This document shows positions 9,446 through 16,968 of a stretch of DNA of 64,000 nucleotides, one piece after another. The notes under the pieces were generated by a model that was not told where the DNA came from, did no database searches, and saw only the letters and a program-made list of their open reading frames with translations. Source of the stretch: Prevotella sp. E13-17 (GTDB lineage: Bacteria > Bacteroidota > Bacteroidia > Bacteroidales > Bacteroidaceae); assembly GCF_022024035.1 (NCBI RefSeq), contig NZ_CP091787.1:3132001-3196000 (forward strand). The letters are read 5' to 3'. Numbering within the stretch: position 1 is the stretch's first letter; every line of letters starts with the position of its first letter. Position numbers and translations under genes: made by a program.

Positions 9446-10051
9446 ATGGAAATTATATCAAAAGGGTTGTTTGGAATAGCCAATTCGCTGCTGATTCCTG
9501 ATGTTATTCTGCTAATCTTATTCTTTATCCGCGCACTCATCATGCTGGGCGGCACGTACAGCCAGTTCATGATTCGCCGCAAGAACAGCCAGTTGCTCGA
9601 TGATACCATCAAGGAACTGCGCCCGGAAGGTATCAGCCACCTGCGTAGCTTGTTGCCAGAAAAGCCCAATGCGCTGTTTACCAAATATCTGAGCGACCTG
9701 CTCAGTCATCCTGCAACAGAGGAGTATGCCGACTTCATCATCAGTCATTATGAGACGGAGGCCGCCAAGGATGTGAACCTATCTCGTCTGCTGACCAAGC
9801 TGGGACCTGTGTTGGGACTTATCGGCACACTCATTTCTATGTCGCCAGCTCTGGTCGGACTGTCAACAGGCGACATCTCCGGCATGGCCTACAACATGCA
9901 GGTCGTGTTCTCGGCCACCGTCGTCGGTCTGGTAATCTCTGCCGTCGGCTTATTTACCCAGCAGCTCAAAGCTCGGTGGTATGCCAAGGATGTGAACCGC
10001 TTGGATTATGTTTCACGAATTTATCAGCAGAATCATGAGAAAGAGGCGTAA
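9446..10051 (+). CDS. hmuU: HmuU, MotA/TolQ/ExbB-family proton channel protein
   Basis: 201 residues with three membrane helices: about 12-30, then a pair at about 125-145 and 155-178. The family signature KLGPVLGLIGTLISMSPAL is followed by FSATVVGLVISAVGLFTQQLK. ExbB/TolQ proteins form the proton-driven stator that energises TonB or related work across the periplasm. Here the partner is probably HmuV, whose gene overlaps the 3' end by 17 bp. The gene lies 9 bp after hmuT. No cytoplasmic insert typical of long ExbB proteins is seen. Confidence 0.88.
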   Translation: MEIISKGLFGIANSLLIPDVILLILFFIRALIMLGGTYSQFMIRRKNSQLLDDTIKELRPEGISHLRSLLPEKPNALFTKYLSDLLSHPATEEYADFIISHYETEAAKDVNLSRLLTKLGPVLGLIGTLISMSPALVGLSTGDISGMAYNMQVVFSATVVGLVISAVGLFTQQLKARWYAKDVNRLDYVSRIYQQNHEKEA

Positions 10052-10370
10052 CAGCAATATACTGCAGGAGGACGATGGCGATCCACTGAGCGTGGTGGTC
10101 AACCTGTTTGATGTGGCAATGGTGTTTGCCGTGTCGCTGATGGTAGCCATGGTGATGCACATGAACATGACGGAGGTCTTCGGACAGGAAGACTTTACAA
10201 TTGTCAAGAACCCTGGCAAGGAGAACATGGAGATCATCACCAAAGAGGGCAAGGAAATCAACACTTACAAAGCCAGCGGACAGACGACAGAAGGCGGCAC
10301 GCAAGGACGTCGTCTCGGTACTGCCTACCAGTTGGACAACGGTCAAATAATCTATGTGCCAGATGAGTAG
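10035..10370 (+). CDS. hmuV: HmuV, DUF2149-family membrane protein
   Basis: The ATG at 10035 (MRKRRNSNILQ) is chosen over an upstream in-frame ATG at 10008, which lies deeper inside hmuU. It gives 111 residues with a basic N-terminus, a DGDPLSVVVNLFDVAMVF motif leading into one membrane helix (about 28-46), and a short periplasmic domain. This resembles DUF2149 and the layout of ExbD/TolR (one helix with a conserved Asp just at the membrane). It overlaps hmuU by 17 bp, so translation is probably coupled. It closes the haem operon; the repeat array at 10376 begins 6 bp after the stop, with no conventional terminator between. Confidence 0.85.
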   Translation: MRKRRNSNILQEDDGDPLSVVVNLFDVAMVFAVSLMVAMVMHMNMTEVFGQEDFTIVKNPGKENMEIITKEGKEINTYKASGQTTEGGTQGRRLGTAYQLDNGQIIYVPDE

Positions 10371-10375
10371 TCTGG

Positions 10376-10743
10376 GCTCAGTAGAAATTTAGTGAACTCA
10401 GTTGCAATTGCGTAGGTTTCGCGATGCTCCCAGAGTCTTGAATTGGCATTTCCAGAGTCTGGAGAGGGTCGTTTTTAAGTCTAAAAGCACGTATTCTAAA
10501 GTCTAGAAGAGGCGTTTCTGAAGTCTAAAACCTAAGCTATCATTTCTAGTCTAGCCCCTGGATGCTCTACATCCAGCCCTTAGAACAACCGCATCCAGGG
10601 GCTAAAACGACCCGTTCCAGGGGCTGGATGCGCCACATCTAGGGGCTGGACGGAGATCAAAAGTTAAGCTATTACAACGCAAAAGCGAAACTATAACAAG
10701 ACGAAAGCAGCACTATGACAGTGCAAAACCGTTCCTATCCCGA
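10376..10743 (+). repeat. Phased 22-bp repeat element, copy A (368 bp)
   Basis: This non-coding block between hmuV and the SDR terminator has an internal 22-bp period. Five 13-bp imperfect palindromes with an AGTCT core start at 10429, 10451, 10473, 10495 and 10517 (best unit TCCAGAGTCTGGA). After a 33-bp step, five with a CCCC/GGGG core start at 10550, 10572, 10594, 10616 and 10638 (best unit TCCAGGGGCTGGA). Then come 22-bp units at 10658, 10680, 10702 and 10724 of the type CAAAAG...CTAT. Spacers between the 13-mers are 9 bp. The leftmost 50 bp hold further palindromic cores (AAATTT, GCAATTGC, TCGCGA). Copy B is an inverted near-duplicate. Function unknown. Confidence 0.93.
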
Positions 10744-10799
10744 TGATTTTTCGCTTGACCCGTAGTCTGGCACACACAAGGAAATGCTGGTGAACCTAA

Positions 10800-10837
10800 A
10801 ATCCCCCAGAAGTCATTTGCCTGACTTCCGGGGGATT
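10800..10837 (-). terminator. Terminator of the SDR gene
   Basis: Inverted repeat of 16-bp arms with one mismatch (10800-10815 and 10822-10837; left arm AATCCCCCAGAAGTCA). On the minus strand the stem is followed by TTTT. It lies 49 bp past the SDR stop and may also stop transcripts from the haem operon and copy A. Confidence 0.8.
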
Positions 10838-10886
10838 ACTCAAAATGGGCATGCCCTCTGTCAGGGCTGCAACCATGTGGGCTGAT

Positions 10887-11690
10887 TTACTTAGGCTGCT
10901 TGCCGATGTAGGCCAGAATACCACCATCGACATAGAGCACGTGACCGTTGACGGCATCGGACGCATGCGAAGCCAGGAATACGGCGGGACCACCCAGCTC
11001 TGAGGGTTCGAGCCAGCGACCTGCTGGAGTCTTGGCACAGATAAACGAGTCGAACGGATGACGGCTGCCATCGGGCTGACGCTCGCGCAGAGGTGCTGTC
11101 TGAGGTGTGGCAATATAGCCCGGGCCAATGCCATTGCACTGGATGTTATACTCGCCATACTCTGAACAGATGTTGCGAGTCAGCATCTTCAAACCACCCT
11201 TAGCGGCAGCATAGGCGCTGACCGTCTCGCGACCCAGCTCGCTCATCATTGAACAGATGTTGATGATCTTACCCTCGCGGCGCTCCATCATCTCGGGAAT
11301 AACAGCAGAAGAGCAGATGAACGGACCAACGAGGTCGATATCGATGACCTGCTGGAACTCGGCACGCTTCATCTCATGCATAGGAATACGCTTGATGATA
11401 CCAGCATTGTTGACCAGAATATCAATCTGACCTACCTCCTCGTGAATCTTCTCAACAAGTGCCTTGACAGCATTCTCATCGGTGACGTCGCAAACATATC
11501 CCTTCACGTTCTCGATACCTGCCTCCTTGTAATTGTCCAATCCGCGCTGCAGGGCAGCCTCGTTGATGTCGTTGAAGATGATGTTCTTAGCACCGGCAGC
11601 CACAAAAGCCTTGGCGATGTTGAAACCAATACCGTAGGAAGCGCCTGTGATCCAGGCATTCTTACCCTCTAATGAAAAAATGTTAGCCAT
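10887..11690 (-). CDS. Short-chain dehydrogenase, gluconate 5-dehydrogenase-like
   Basis: 267 residues of a classical SDR. The NAD(P)-binding motif TGASYGIG is at 15-22, NNAG near 93-96, the catalytic Tyr-x3-Lys (YAAAK) near 160-164, and the C-terminus has VNGHVLYVDGGILAYIG. Overall pattern is closest to Bacteroidetes proteins annotated gluconate 5-dehydrogenase or 2-deoxy-D-gluconate 3-dehydrogenase (KduD-like), which interconvert keto- and hydroxy-sugar acids in uronate or gluconate use. No kduI or uronate gene is adjacent, so substrate is uncertain. It is monocistronic, with a -7 box at 11728-11735 and a terminator at 10800-10837. Confidence 0.85.
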   Translation of the reverse strand: MANIFSLEGKNAWITGASYGIGFNIAKAFVAAGAKNIIFNDINEAALQRGLDNYKEAGIENVKGYVCDVTDENAVKALVEKIHEEVGQIDILVNNAGIIKRIPMHEMKRAEFQQVIDIDLVGPFICSSAVIPEMMERREGKIINICSMMSELGRETVSAYAAAKGGLKMLTRNICSEYGEYNIQCNGIGPGYIATPQTAPLRERQPDGSRHPFDSFICAKTPAGRWLEPSELGGPAVFLASHASDAVNGHVLYVDGGILAYIGKQPK

Positions 11691-11727
11691 AATTAGTTTT
11701 ATTAAAATAGTAATTGTTTTCGATGGG

Positions 11728-11735
11728 CAAAGTTA
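11728..11735 (-). promoter_or_regulatory. -7 box of the SDR gene
   Basis: TAACTTTG on the minus strand, about 40 bp before the ATG. No clear -33 TTG at normal distance. Confidence 0.55.
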
Positions 11736-11862
11736 CAAATTAATTTCCAACCACCACCACATTTCACGTCTTTCTTTAGAAAAACTTACTTAAAAAAACT
11801 AATTTTTGACCGATAGGACAAAATAATTCATAATTCATCGTGCTATATTCATATTTATTTTC

Positions 11863-11870
11863 TAACTTTG
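11863..11870 (+). promoter_or_regulatory. -7 box of the FKBP operon
   Basis: TAACTTTG in an AT-rich stretch, about 52 bp before the ATG at 11922. The -33 element is weak. Confidence 0.6.
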
Positions 11871-11921
11871 CACGGCTTTTTAAGCACGACTACACATTAT
11901 AAATAAAGAGAAAGAAAAGAA

Positions 11922-12530
11922 ATGGATAAAGTAAGCTACGCCCTGGGACTGGGTATTGGACAGCAGTTGGCACAGATGGGTGCCAACGACCTGAACGTAG
12001 ATGACTTCGCACAGTCTATCAAAGACGTGCTGGCTGGTAACGAACTGAAGGTTTCGCACCGCGAAGCACAAGAGATCGTGCAGGAATACTTTGCAAAGAA
12101 AGAAGAGAAAATGAACGCCGAGCGTGCCGAAAAGGGCAAGGCTGCCAAGGCAGAAGGCGAGAAATATCTGACCGAGAACGCTAAGAAAGAGGGCGTCATC
12201 ACCACCGAGAGCGGACTGCAATACCAGGTGCTGAAGGAAGGAAATGGCAAAAAGCCTTCAGCAAAGGATTCGGTGAAGTGCCACTATGAGGGTTTCCTCA
12301 TCGATGGTACCGTGTTCGACAGCAGCGTACAGCGCGGCGAGCCCGCCACCTTCGGACTGCAACAGGTCATCGCAGGATGGACCGAGGGACTGCAGCTGAT
12401 GCAGGAGGGTGCCAAGTACCGCTTCTTCATCCCCTACCGTCTGGCTTACGGCGAGGGTGGTGCAGGTGCCATGATTCCTCCTTTCGCTACACTGATCTTC
12501 GATGTAGAACTGCTCGAGGTCGTGAAGTAA
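11922..12530 (+). CDS. FKBP-type peptidyl-prolyl isomerase, cytoplasmic (FklB/Mip-like)
   Basis: 202 residues without a signal peptide. An N-terminal helical dimerisation region (about 1-85) is followed by GVITTESGLQYQVLKEGNGKKP and an FKBP domain (about 100-202) with VKCHYEGFLIDGTVFDSS, VIAGWTEGLQLM and IPPFATLIFDVELLEV. The enzyme speeds cis-trans isomerisation at prolines and can act as a chaperone. It is first of three tandem paralogues; the next starts 53 bp downstream and is a lipoprotein. Family is certain; clients are unknown. Confidence 0.93.
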   Translation: MDKVSYALGLGIGQQLAQMGANDLNVDDFAQSIKDVLAGNELKVSHREAQEIVQEYFAKKEEKMNAERAEKGKAAKAEGEKYLTENAKKEGVITTESGLQYQVLKEGNGKKPSAKDSVKCHYEGFLIDGTVFDSSVQRGEPATFGLQQVIAGWTEGLQLMQEGAKYRFFIPYRLAYGEGGAGAMIPPFATLIFDVELLEVVK

Positions 12531-12583
12531 GCATGATTCAACGAAAGAACGAAACAACGTAATAACAATAACAAATAAAAACA

Positions 12584-13435
12584 ATGAAGAAATTAACATT
12601 CGTGGCCGGTATGGCCATTGCAGCCGTAGCACTGGTTTCGTGCGACGGCGGTGCACCTAAAGCAAGTCTGAAAAGTGACATTGACACTCTGACCTACGCT
12701 ATTGGTGTTGCCAACTCTCCCTACATGAAGCAGATGATTCAGGACTCCACCTACACTGCCGAATTTATTAAGGGTATCAAGGATGGTGCTAACGCCGGAG
12801 AAGACAAGAAGAAGGCTGCCTACTTTGCAGGCTTCCAGCTGGGCCAGGAGATTGGCAACCGCTGGAAGAAGGGTCTGAACGAGCAGATCTACGGTGCTGA
12901 CACCACCAAGACTATCTCTATGCGCAACCTGCTGGCTGGTTTGATTGGCGGCATCAAGGGCGACGCTACCATGACTCCCGAGGAAGCTGGCGAGACTGCA
13001 CAGCGCCTGATGGACCAGATTCAGAAGACACAACAGGAGAAGGCCAAGGCCGACGGAGAGGCTTTCCTGGCTGCGAACGCTAAGAAAGAGGGCGTGAAGG
13101 TGACCGAGAGCGGTCTGCAGTACAAGGTGCTGAAGGCTGGTAACGGTGCCATCCCCAACGATTCTTCTATCGTTCGCGTAAAATACCGCGGCACTTTGGT
13201 TGACGGAACTGAGTTCGACTCTTCAAGCAAGTATGGCGACGAACCCGCCACCTTCCGCGCTAATCAAGTGATCAAGGGTTGGACAGAGGCACTGACCATG
13301 ATGCCTGTAGGTTCTAAGTGGGAGCTCTACATCCCCTATCAGTTGGCTTACGGCGAGCAGGGCTCACGTGGCATCCGCCCCTACTCTGCCCTAATCTTCG
13401 AGGTTGAGTTGGTTGAGATCAAAGACGCTGAATAA
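12584..13435 (+). CDS. FKBP-type peptidyl-prolyl isomerase lipoprotein
   Basis: 283 residues. The signal peptide ends in a lipobox (ALVSC, Cys about 20), so it is an envelope lipoprotein. The N-terminal helical domain (about 35-150) matches the FKBP_N dimerisation domain, followed by GVKVTESGLQYKVLKAGNG and a complete FKBP domain (VRVKYRGTLVDGTEFDSS, VIKGWTEALTMMPVGSKWELYIPYQLAYGEQGSRG). It probably assists folding of outer-membrane or secreted proteins. Two bases separate its stop from the next paralogue, so these two are co-translated. Confidence 0.93.
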   Translation: MKKLTFVAGMAIAAVALVSCDGGAPKASLKSDIDTLTYAIGVANSPYMKQMIQDSTYTAEFIKGIKDGANAGEDKKKAAYFAGFQLGQEIGNRWKKGLNEQIYGADTTKTISMRNLLAGLIGGIKGDATMTPEEAGETAQRLMDQIQKTQQEKAKADGEAFLAANAKKEGVKVTESGLQYKVLKAGNGAIPNDSSIVRVKYRGTLVDGTEFDSSSKYGDEPATFRANQVIKGWTEALTMMPVGSKWELYIPYQLAYGEQGSRGIRPYSALIFEVELVEIKDAE

Positions 13436-13437
13436 AT

Positions 13438-14340
13438 ATGAAGAAATCACTGATAATTGCACTCGCCATCATGGCGGGTGCTTTCTGTTCTACTGCACAG
13501 GCAGGTAAAAAGAAAGATAAGAAAAAGAAACAGGAGAAGACCGAATGCTGCGTGGTTCCTGTGACACTGACAAACAGTCACGACACACTGAGCTATGCTG
13601 CCGGACAGATGATGACCAACGGTCTGAACAGCTATCTGAAAAGCCATTTTGACGTGGACGACAGCCACATGGCTGACTTCGTGCGTGGTTTCAACGAAGT
13701 GGTGAACGCTGCCGAGACTCCAGAGGCGAAAGCCCGCCTTGCCGGTATGCAGATTGCCACACAACTGAAACAGCAGATGCTACCTGGTATCATGAGGGAA
13801 TTCACAGACACCCCCGACACCATTGTCAAGGAGGTGCTGTTCCGTGGTTTCACAGATGCACTGCTGAACGACAGCACCGTAAAGCTATCTAAGCCAGCCG
13901 ACGAACTGTTCCGCGACTTGCAACAGAAGAACAAAGAAGCAAAAAGCGAAAAGCTGAGCGCCGAGGGACGCAAGTTTTTAGAGGAGAACAAACTGAAAGA
14001 GGGCGTCATCACCACCGAGAGCGGACTGCAATATAAGATTCTGGTACGCGGAGAGGGCGAGGTTCCACAGAAAACCGACAAGGTGAAGGTGCACTACGAG
14101 GGCCGACTGATTGACGGCACCGTGTTTGACGCCTCGTCAAAGCATGGCACCGAACCCGCTACGTTCCGCGCAGATCAGGTGATCAAGGGGTGGACAGAGG
14201 CACTGACCATGATGCCCGTAGGTTCAAAATGGCAACTGTTTATTCCTCAGAACCTGGCCTACGGTGAGCGTCAAGCCGGACAAATACCTCCCTACTCTAC
14301 ACTGATTTTCGATGTAGAACTGGTAGGTATTGAGAAGTAA
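13438..14340 (+). CDS. FKBP-type peptidyl-prolyl isomerase, periplasmic
   Basis: 300 residues with a cleavable signal peptide (MKKSLIIALAIMAGAFCSTAQA) followed by a lysine-rich stretch (about 23-35, GKKKDKKKKQEK) and then an FKBP_N helical region and FKBP domain (VKVHYEGRLIDGTVFDASS, VIKGWTEALTMMPVGSKWQLFIP, IPPYSTLIFDVELVGIEK). The catalytic half is very close to the preceding paralogue, which indicates tandem duplication. The lysine-rich linker after the cleavage site is unusual and may contact nucleic acid, lipid head groups or acidic surfaces. Soluble periplasmic location is inferred because no lipobox Cys follows the signal. Confidence 0.92.
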   Translation: MKKSLIIALAIMAGAFCSTAQAGKKKDKKKKQEKTECCVVPVTLTNSHDTLSYAAGQMMTNGLNSYLKSHFDVDDSHMADFVRGFNEVVNAAETPEAKARLAGMQIATQLKQQMLPGIMREFTDTPDTIVKEVLFRGFTDALLNDSTVKLSKPADELFRDLQQKNKEAKSEKLSAEGRKFLEENKLKEGVITTESGLQYKILVRGEGEVPQKTDKVKVHYEGRLIDGTVFDASSKHGTEPATFRADQVIKGWTEALTMMPVGSKWQLFIPQNLAYGERQAGQIPPYSTLIFDVELVGIEK

Positions 14341-14450
14341 CAATATGCCATAAAGACCTTCTTGACCCTTGATTTTTGTCAATCGTATGTAGTTTTTGTC
14401 CATTTAATAACTTTTATTCTTCATGGTATAACAATGCAGAGGATTTATAT

Positions 14451-14458
14451 TAACTTTG
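14451..14458 (+). promoter_or_regulatory. -7 box of the leader/small RNA candidate
   Basis: TAACTTTG; transcription from here would start near 14465 and enter the structured region. A -33 TTG at the expected distance is missing. Confidence 0.5.
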
Positions 14459-14464
14459 CAGAAA

Positions 14465-14620
14465 AATAAGGAAGAGAACAAAAACAACTACGAAACGATA
14501 TAAATGGTTTTAGAACCGAGAGGAAAAAAGAAGCAACAGGAAACAGAAGAAACGATAACCCAAGCCCACAACAGGTAGGAAGGTTATCGTTTCTTCGTGT
14601 TAGTAAGAACACCGTTTTTC
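14465..14620 (+). ncRNA. Candidate small RNA or attenuator leader upstream of the Lrp-type regulator
   Basis: Downstream of the -7 box at 14451 come a small hairpin (GGTT/AACC, 14506-14517), a perfect 15-bp stem (14546-14560 with 14582-14596, left arm GAAGAAACGATAACC, 21-nt loop) and a terminator-like hairpin GTGTT/AACAC (597-601 with 608-612 of the 14000s) ending CG-TTTTT at 14615-14619. A second copy of GAAACGATA at 14492-14500 could pair with the right arm instead, giving two exclusive folds. The region has no good reading frame. It could be an independent sRNA or an attenuator for the operon at 14703. Confidence 0.5.
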
Positions 14621-14641
14621 GAAAATTATTTAGCAAAAAAC

Positions 14642-14672
14642 TTGCAATTATCATTTCTTTTACTTACTTTTG
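14642..14672 (+). promoter_or_regulatory. Promoter of the Lrp regulator-peptidase operon
   Basis: -33 TTG (14642-14644), 20-bp spacer, -7 TACTTTTG (14665-14672), about 30 bp before the ATG at 14703. Confidence 0.75.
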
Positions 14673-14702
14673 CTTTCAGAATGCTAAATAAACAGTAAAA
14701 GA

Positions 14703-15176
14703 ATGGAAAAAATAGACAACTTAGACAAGCGAATATTGAGCATCTTGTCAAAAAACGCACGTATCCCATTCAAAGATGTTGCCGCAGAATGTGGCGTATC
14801 AAGAGCCGCTATCCATCAGCGCGTACAACGCCTGATAGACAATGATGTCATCACGGGTAGCGGATTCGACGTTAACCCTAAGTCGCTGGGCTACAAGACA
14901 TGTACCTATGTTGGTATCACACTGGAGAAGGGATCGATGTATAAGGACGTTGTGAAACGTCTGGAACTGATTCCGGAAGTAGTGGAAAGTCACTTCACCA
15001 CGGGTCCATACACGATGATGGTAAAACTCTATGCACGAGACAACGAGCAGCTGATGAACCTGCTGAACGGACAACTGCAGGAGATACCCGGTGTGGTAGC
15101 TACAGAAACTCTGATCTCGCTGGAGCAGAGCATTAAGCGAGAGATACCGGTACACTTTGAAGACGTAGCGGAATGA
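14703..15176 (+). CDS. Lrp/AsnC-family transcriptional regulator
   Basis: 157 residues. An N-terminal helix-turn-helix (about 5-52: DKRILSILSKNARIPFKDVA, then GVSRAAIHQRVQRL) is followed by an AsnC ligand-binding/oligomerisation domain (about 65-145). Such proteins sense amino acids and control their synthesis, uptake or breakdown. The stop overlaps the next gene's ATG (ATGA), so it is coupled to a peptidase fusion, which suggests a ligand among amino acids or peptides. Autoregulation is likely given the structured 362-bp region upstream. Confidence 0.92.
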   Translation: MEKIDNLDKRILSILSKNARIPFKDVAAECGVSRAAIHQRVQRLIDNDVITGSGFDVNPKSLGYKTCTYVGITLEKGSMYKDVVKRLELIPEVVESHFTTGPYTMMVKLYARDNEQLMNLLNGQLQEIPGVVATETLISLEQSIKREIPVHFEDVAE

Positions 15177-16948
15177 ACACATTTGACCTTAAGTCGCAGA
15201 CGGCCGATGCCTACAGACAGCTGCATGCTGCAAAGGAGCGGCCCGTCATTGGTATTACGGGAAACTACAACGAACTGACTTGCAAACTGGCTGAGGGCTA
15301 TTATAAACAGATTATAACAGCCGGCGGCACGCCTGTTATCATACCACCCACGAGCGACAAAGCTGCGATCATGAGCGTCTTGGAGGGCATCGATGCACTC
15401 CTGCTGAGCGGCGGTGCAGACTATAACCCACTCTATGCTGGCGAGGAGCCATGTCCAAAACTGGGAGGCATCAACACGGAGCGCGACTTACCTGAACTGC
15501 TGATAGCGCAACTGGCCTTCAACCGCCAGATGCCTATACTGGGTATCTGTCGAGGTATTCAGACATTGGCTATGGCACTGGGCGGACACGTGAAGCAGGA
15601 CATATCAGACATTCAGACGGTGAAGCACTCGCAGGATGCCGACCGCACCACGGCCACGCACACAGTCACGCTGGAAGAAGACAGCACGCTTTATGCTATC
15701 TACAAGCCGTTCTTTGGAAGTGAAGAAGAAAAAAAACTCGCAGTCAACTCGTTCCACCATCAGGCAGTGGACGCACCAGGACCACACTTCCGCGCTGTGG
15801 GCCATGCCGCTGACGGCATCATTGAGGCGATCGAGAGTACGGAGTTTAAGTCGGTGATTGGTGTGCAATGGCACCCAGAATGTATGGGTGACGATGGACT
15901 GCCACTATTTCAGTGGTTGGTGAGCATGGCTAAGGAGTTCCGCCAGGTGCAAAAGGTGCACGACCGCATACTGACATTAGACACACATTGCGACACACCG
16001 ATGTTCTTTGACCTAAAGGTACAAAGCGGCAAAGCCGAGTGCTTTGGACAGAACATCCACTTCGAGCAGCGCGACAAGCGCATCTTGGTGGACTTGCCCA
16101 AGATGACCGAAGGACGACTCGACGCAACCATCATGGTGGCTTATATCCCACAGAAAGGTCTGGAAGAGAGTCCAAAGGCTTATGCCGACGGCATCTTTGA
16201 CCAGATAGAACGTATTGCAAAGGAGAACAGTGCTTACCTGAGCATCGCCCGTACACCAGCAGAACTGCTTGTCAACAAACAGGCAGGACGAAAGTCAATC
16301 ATGCTGGGCATCGAGAACGGACATGCCATTGAGGGAAGGATTGAGAACTTGGAACACTTCGCTCAGCGCGGCATTGTCTATATGACGCTATGCCATAATG
16401 GCGACAATGACATCTGTGACTCGGCCAAAGGCAGCTCAACACACGGTGGCGTGAGTGCCTTCGGCGAACAGGTGATTCGACGTATGAACGAGCTGGGCGT
16501 AATGGTAGATCTAAGCCATGCTGCTGAGACCAGTTTCTATGATGCCCTGGAGATTAGCAACACACCTATTGTGTGCAGCCACAGCTCGGCTAGAGCATTA
16601 TGCAACCATCCACGCAACCTCACCGACGAGCAGATGCTGGCGCTGGCCAAAGCTGGCGGTGTGTGCCAGATTACACTCTATCCAGGTTTCCTGCGCACCG
16701 ACGAGAAAGCCACCATCATGGATGCTATGGCACATCTAGACCATGCCATCAAGGTGATGGGCATTGACCACGTGGGGCTGGGCACTGACTTCGACGGCGA
16801 TGGCGGAGTGCCAGGGCTTGCCAATGCGAGCGAGCTTTCAAACTTTACACGCCAACTACTACAGCGCCGCTATAGCGAGGCTGACATACAACAGATATGG
16901 GGAGGCAACTTCCTAAGGGTGATGCAGCAAGTGCAGCAACAACATTAA
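15173..16948 (+). CDS. Fusion of a C26 gamma-glutamyl hydrolase-type domain and an M19 membrane-dipeptidase-type domain
   Basis: 591 residues with no signal peptide. Residues about 20-255 form a class I glutamine-amidotransferase-like hydrolase of the PuuD type: nucleophile Cys about 126 in LGICRGIQTLAMALGG, and the His/Glu pair in GVQWHPE near 232. Residues about 265-590 form a peptidase M19: LDTHCDTP, LGIENGHAIEG, YMTLCHNGDNDICDSA, VDLSHA, IVCSHSSARAL and GLGTDFDGDGG. The two halves would cleave gamma-glutamyl bonds and dipeptides, consistent with using gamma-glutamyl peptides or glutathione-like compounds, or peptidoglycan peptides. It is encoded with an Lrp regulator. Confidence 0.92.
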   Translation: MNTFDLKSQTADAYRQLHAAKERPVIGITGNYNELTCKLAEGYYKQIITAGGTPVIIPPTSDKAAIMSVLEGIDALLLSGGADYNPLYAGEEPCPKLGGINTERDLPELLIAQLAFNRQMPILGICRGIQTLAMALGGHVKQDISDIQTVKHSQDADRTTATHTVTLEEDSTLYAIYKPFFGSEEEKKLAVNSFHHQAVDAPGPHFRAVGHAADGIIEAIESTEFKSVIGVQWHPECMGDDGLPLFQWLVSMAKEFRQVQKVHDRILTLDTHCDTPMFFDLKVQSGKAECFGQNIHFEQRDKRILVDLPKMTEGRLDATIMVAYIPQKGLEESPKAYADGIFDQIERIAKENSAYLSIARTPAELLVNKQAGRKSIMLGIENGHAIEGRIENLEHFAQRGIVYMTLCHNGDNDICDSAKGSSTHGGVSAFGEQVIRRMNELGVMVDLSHAAETSFYDALEISNTPIVCSHSSARALCNHPRNLTDEQMLALAKAGGVCQITLYPGFLRTDEKATIMDAMAHLDHAIKVMGIDHVGLGTDFDGDGGVPGLANASELSNFTRQLLQRRYSEADIQQIWGGNFLRVMQQVQQQH

Positions 16949-16968
16949 GAGTAAAAGAGAAAGAGAAC

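Noticed and set aside
10429..10650. CRISPR-like array of repeats and spacers
   Set aside because: Repeats are only 13 bp and degenerate, spacers 9 bp, some units are inverted, and there are no cas genes. The step is constant across unrelated unit types, which CRISPR arrays do not do.
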